Below, piece by piece: positions 31,577-33,968 of a stretch of DNA of 33,968 nt. Made by a program: the position numbers and the translations under genes. Source of the DNA: Oceanicola sp. 22II-s10i (GTDB taxonomy: Bacteria > Pseudomonadota > Alphaproteobacteria > Rhodobacterales > Rhodobacteraceae); NCBI RefSeq assembly GCF_002210105.1, contig NZ_AQQU01000022.1:1-33968 (forward strand), written 5' to 3'. Each line of letters begins with the position of its first letter. The stretch's first letter is position 1. Under the pieces are notes generated by a model. It did no database searches. It was not told the DNA's origin and worked only from the letters and a program-made list of their open reading frames with translations.

Positions 31577-33052
31577 ATGATCAGACATTTCACATTCACA
31601 CCGGCTCTGGCCCCTGCGCTGGCCGTGGCGCTGGCGCTCGGCTCAGAGGCAAGGGCCGACGATGTCGTCAACACCGACCTGATCGTCACCGGCAACATCT
31701 GCGTCGGCGGCGCGGAATGCGAGGACGGAGAGTCCTTCGGCGCGACCGATCTCAAGATCAAGGGGACGATCCCCGAGCTCCAGTTCTTCGACACCTCGGT
31801 CGCGGGCGGGACCACCTGGACGCTGTCGAACGACGACACCGCGTCGGGCCTGTTCCGGGCCTTCACGCTGAAGAACGAGGACAGCTACGACTATCCCTTC
31901 ATCGTCCACGAGGATGCGTCGGACAATGCGTTCTACATCGGCGAGGACGGCCAGATCGGCCTCGGCACGACGATCCCGCAGACCGAACTGCACATCGTCG
32001 GCGGCAGCGATCCGGGCATCACCTTCGAGGACACGGTGTTCAACCAGAAGTGGCAGCTGCACGGCAATGCCGGCGGGTTCTACCTGTATGATCCGGCGGA
32101 ATTCAGCATCCCCTTCGAGATCCGCGGGGGGGCTCCGGACCGGGCGCTTTACGTGGCCGACGACGGCGATTTCGGGGTCGGCACCGACTTGCCGCAGGCT
32201 GCGCTGCATCTGCAGCGCGACGACAACACTGCCGCACTGCTGATCGAGGAGACGGGGGCGGGGACGCTGGGCCAGCTGACGCTGAGGAACAACGGCATCA
32301 CCTTCTTCACGCTCGAGGACAGCTCGATCGCGGCGGGGGACGACGCCGGCCGGGCGTGGAACTTCCAGAACCAGGCGGGGACCGTCCGGGTGACGACGGC
32401 GCCGGGCGGGGCGGATGACGTGGAGATGGTGCTCGACCCCGGCGTGAACATGACGCTGGAGGGGGCGCTGAACTCGATCGGCGACGGGGCCAAGCTGGTG
32501 GCGGAGAACAACAGCGGCACGACGGCGGCGCGGGAGTTGATGGCGCTGAAGAACAACGGGATCGTCTACTTCAGCCTTGAGGACACCTCGCGGGCGGCGG
32601 GTCCGGGTACCGGCCGGGCGTGGAACTTCCAGAACCAGTCTGGCGAGTTCCGGGTGACGACCGAGCCGGGCGGTCCGTCCGATATCGAGATGCGTCTGAC
32701 GCCCGCGGGGAACATGCATATCAAGGGCCAGCTGTTCACCGGCGGGTCCTGTGCGGCGGGCTGCGACCGGGTGTTCGATGAGGATTATCCGCTGCCGACG
32801 ATCGCGGAGCAGGCGGCGATGATGAAGCGCGACCGGCACCTGCCGAACGTGGGCCCGACGCCCGAGGACGGGCCGTTCAACATCACCGCGATGACCGGCG
32901 GCATGCTGAACGAGTTGGAGAAGGCGCATCTCTATATCGCGCAGCTGCACGAGGAGGGGGCCGATCTCCGCGCGACGGTCGCCGCGCAGCAGGCCCGTCT
33001 GGCCGAGCAGGATGCGCGCCTCGCCCGACTTGAGGCGCTGATTGCCCGTTGA
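31577..33052 (+). CDS. Exported fibre-like protein, copy 2
   Basis: A 491-aa paralog of the preceding gene. Signal peptide MIRHFTFTPALAPALAVALALGSEARA; the ATG at 31577 follows AAGGGAGA. The head is longer and contains two motif units, GLGTTIPQTELHIVGG and GVGTDLPQAALHLQR, with the intervening WQLHGNAGGFYLYD segment that is shared with copy 3 but absent from copy 1. From LLIEETGAGTLGQLTL to LYIAQL it is almost the same as copy 1 (VFDEDYPLPTI, HLPNVGP, NELEKAHLYIAQL). The end is a coiled coil of Ala/Gln/Arg heptads (ATVAAQQARLAEQDARLARLEAL), probably trimerising. Function unknown; surface fibre or adhesin is inferred. Confidence 0.85.
   Translation: MIRHFTFTPALAPALAVALALGSEARADDVVNTDLIVTGNICVGGAECEDGESFGATDLKIKGTIPELQFFDTSVAGGTTWTLSNDDTASGLFRAFTLKNEDSYDYPFIVHEDASDNAFYIGEDGQIGLGTTIPQTELHIVGGSDPGITFEDTVFNQKWQLHGNAGGFYLYDPAEFSIPFEIRGGAPDRALYVADDGDFGVGTDLPQAALHLQRDDNTAALLIEETGAGTLGQLTLRNNGITFFTLEDSSIAAGDDAGRAWNFQNQAGTVRVTTAPGGADDVEMVLDPGVNMTLEGALNSIGDGAKLVAENNSGTTAARELMALKNNGIVYFSLEDTSRAAGPGTGRAWNFQNQSGEFRVTTEPGGPSDIEMRLTPAGNMHIKGQLFTGGSCAAGCDRVFDEDYPLPTIAEQAAMMKRDRHLPNVGPTPEDGPFNITAMTGGMLNELEKAHLYIAQLHEEGADLRATVAAQQARLAEQDARLARLEALIAR
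32240..32946 (+). repeat. Shared cassette of the fibre-like genes, copy 2
   Basis: Second copy of the 707-bp module (see 30691-31397). Between copies 2 and 3 the similarity starts further upstream, at about 32208 and 33884 (CCGCAGGCTGCGCTGCA), so copies 2 and 3 share more than either shares with copy 1. Confidence 0.85.
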
Positions 33053-33083
33053 AGCGGCTCCGAAGATACATGGTTTTGGACCA

Positions 33084-33101
33084 GAGGGCTCTTCGGCCCT
33101 C
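33084..33101 (+). terminator. Hairpin after fibre-like gene 2 (no T-run)
   Basis: Perfect 6-bp stem GAGGGC (33084-33089) and GCCCTC (33096-33101) around TCTTCG, 31 bp after the stop. There is no following U-tract, so it could be a Rho-dependent end or an mRNA-stabilising hairpin rather than an intrinsic terminator. Confidence 0.3.
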
Positions 33102-33216
33102 CCACCGAATTGACAGCCGCCGCCCGGGCGAAGACCTTTGGCATCCGCAGCTTGAAACTCAAACCCGGCGGCAATCATGTTGGCCGTTGGCACATTCTTT
33201 ATGAGGGAGATGATCG

Positions 33217-33968
33217 ATGAGACAGATTTCGCATGTGATTTTCGCATGTGCCTTTGGGCTGGCAACCGCCGGTCAAGGTTCTGCGCAGACAGTGCTTGAA
33301 GCGTCCAACGATGCGGTCATACGTGACAATCTCTGCCTTGGGCAGTCATGTCCCGATGACCCGTCGACGTTGATCGTCGATCAGTTTGCATCCTCTCTCA
33401 TCCTCTCTGACACGCGTGTCCGGATCGACCTGACGGACACGTCCAGCAATCCCAATTTTCCCGACGACGACTGGACGATCGATACAAACTCCATCCTCGA
33501 ATTCTCAAACGGGGGCACAAACCGCTTCTTTATTCAGAACCGGACACAAAACACGATCCCGTTCACCATCGCGGGGCCTGCACCGGACAACTCTCTCTGG
33601 GTTGCAGGCAACGGCAGCATCGGGCTGGGAACCACGCTCCCGCAGGCCAACCTGCATATCGTCGACAAGGGCGCGTTCGGCGAAGCCCGTATCCGGCTGG
33701 AGGACGCAGTCGGAACCTCGTATTCCTGGGATATGCGGGGCAACAACGGGGGGTTCTACCTCTACGATGTGACCGCGGGCAAACTGCCGTTCCAGGTCCG
33801 GCCGGGTGCGCCGACATCTTCCATAGAGATTGTCAGTGACGGCAAGGTGGGGATCGGCACGGGCTTCCCGCAGGCTGCGCTGCACCTGCAGCGCTCCAAC
33901 AACACTGCCGCACTGCTGATCGAGGAGACGGGGGCGGGGACGCTGGGTCAGCTGACGCTGAGGAACAA
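33217..33968 (+). CDS. Exported fibre-like protein, copy 3 (truncated by window edge)
   Basis: An open frame with no stop runs from the ATG at 33217 (GAGGGAGA upstream) to the window end, giving at least 250 residues. Signal peptide MRQISHVIFACAFGLATAGQGSAQ, then a head containing LCLGQSCPDDPS, SNPNFPDDDWTID, GLGTTLPQANLHIVD, WDMRGNNGGFYLYD and GIGTGFPQAALHLQR. It enters the shared cassette at NNTAALLIEETGAGTLGQLTLRN. The head is visibly more A/T-rich than the shared cassette. Head motifs pair it with copy 1 (DDDWTID / NNDWVLR) and with copy 2 (GGFYLYD), so it looks mosaic. The C-terminal domain presumably lies beyond the window. Confidence 0.85.
   Translation, partial: MRQISHVIFACAFGLATAGQGSAQTVLEASNDAVIRDNLCLGQSCPDDPSTLIVDQFASSLILSDTRVRIDLTDTSSNPNFPDDDWTIDTNSILEFSNGGTNRFFIQNRTQNTIPFTIAGPAPDNSLWVAGNGSIGLGTTLPQANLHIVDKGAFGEARIRLEDAVGTSYSWDMRGNNGGFYLYDVTAGKLPFQVRPGAPTSSIEIVSDGKVGIGTGFPQAALHLQRSNNTAALLIEETGAGTLGQLTLRN

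Noticed and set aside
33110..33115. Perfect TTGACA upstream of fibre gene 3
   Set aside because: No acceptable -10 hexamer at 16-18 bp spacing, so not called as a promoter.

Overview
The window is high-GC alphaproteobacterial DNA, most likely a Rhodobacterales (Rhodobacteraceae/Roseobacter-group) extrachromosomal replicon. The evidence is a RepA-type initiator with a divergent parA-parB pair, two parS-like palindromes, a putative origin region between initiator and partition genes, and a gene set (capsule export, sugar activation, RTX protein) that resembles, from memory, the RepA-type 'biofilm plasmids' of roseobacters. No rRNA, tRNA or CRISPR array was seen.

Layout. Positions 1-52 look like one end of an IS21-family element whose body lies outside the window; 53-277 holds no gene I can support. 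Positions 278-7091 (minus) form a tight five-gene capsule/polysaccharide operon, read kpsE-kpsT-glycosyltransferase-sulfotransferase-manC. The permease gene kpsM (7173-7982) is divergent from it. A large RTX calcium-binding protein (8005-10551, minus) follows, with no type I exporter in the window. Positions 10681-14791 are the replication and partition block: parS site, parB, parS site, parA (all minus), a 525-bp regulatory/origin region, then repA (plus). A 262-aa alpha/beta-hydrolase-like gene is translationally coupled to repA.

Positions 15573-26279 hold a nearly complete type II secretion system (T2SS) on the minus strand, in two blocks: gspG-H-I-J-K-L-M and gspC-D-E-F. A TPR-type lipoprotein gene (plus) sits between the blocks and is a candidate pilotin. 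The prepilin peptidase gspO (26390-27145, plus) is divergent from gspG. Two exported Sel1-repeat proteins follow.

The right end (30157-33968) is a tandem array of three exported fibre-like paralogs, the third cut by the window edge. Each has a signal peptide, a divergent N-terminal head, tail-fibre-like 'GIGTxxPQAxLHI' motifs, and (in the two complete copies) an almost identical C-terminal module with a HLPN-type domain and coiled-coil end. The shared part is also conserved as DNA, which suggests recombination or gene conversion. Inference: the replicon encodes a surface-attachment programme (capsule, RTX protein, T2SS, fibre array). The most novel pieces are the fibre cassette array beside the T2SS and the PilF/PilW-like lipoprotein inside the T2SS cluster.
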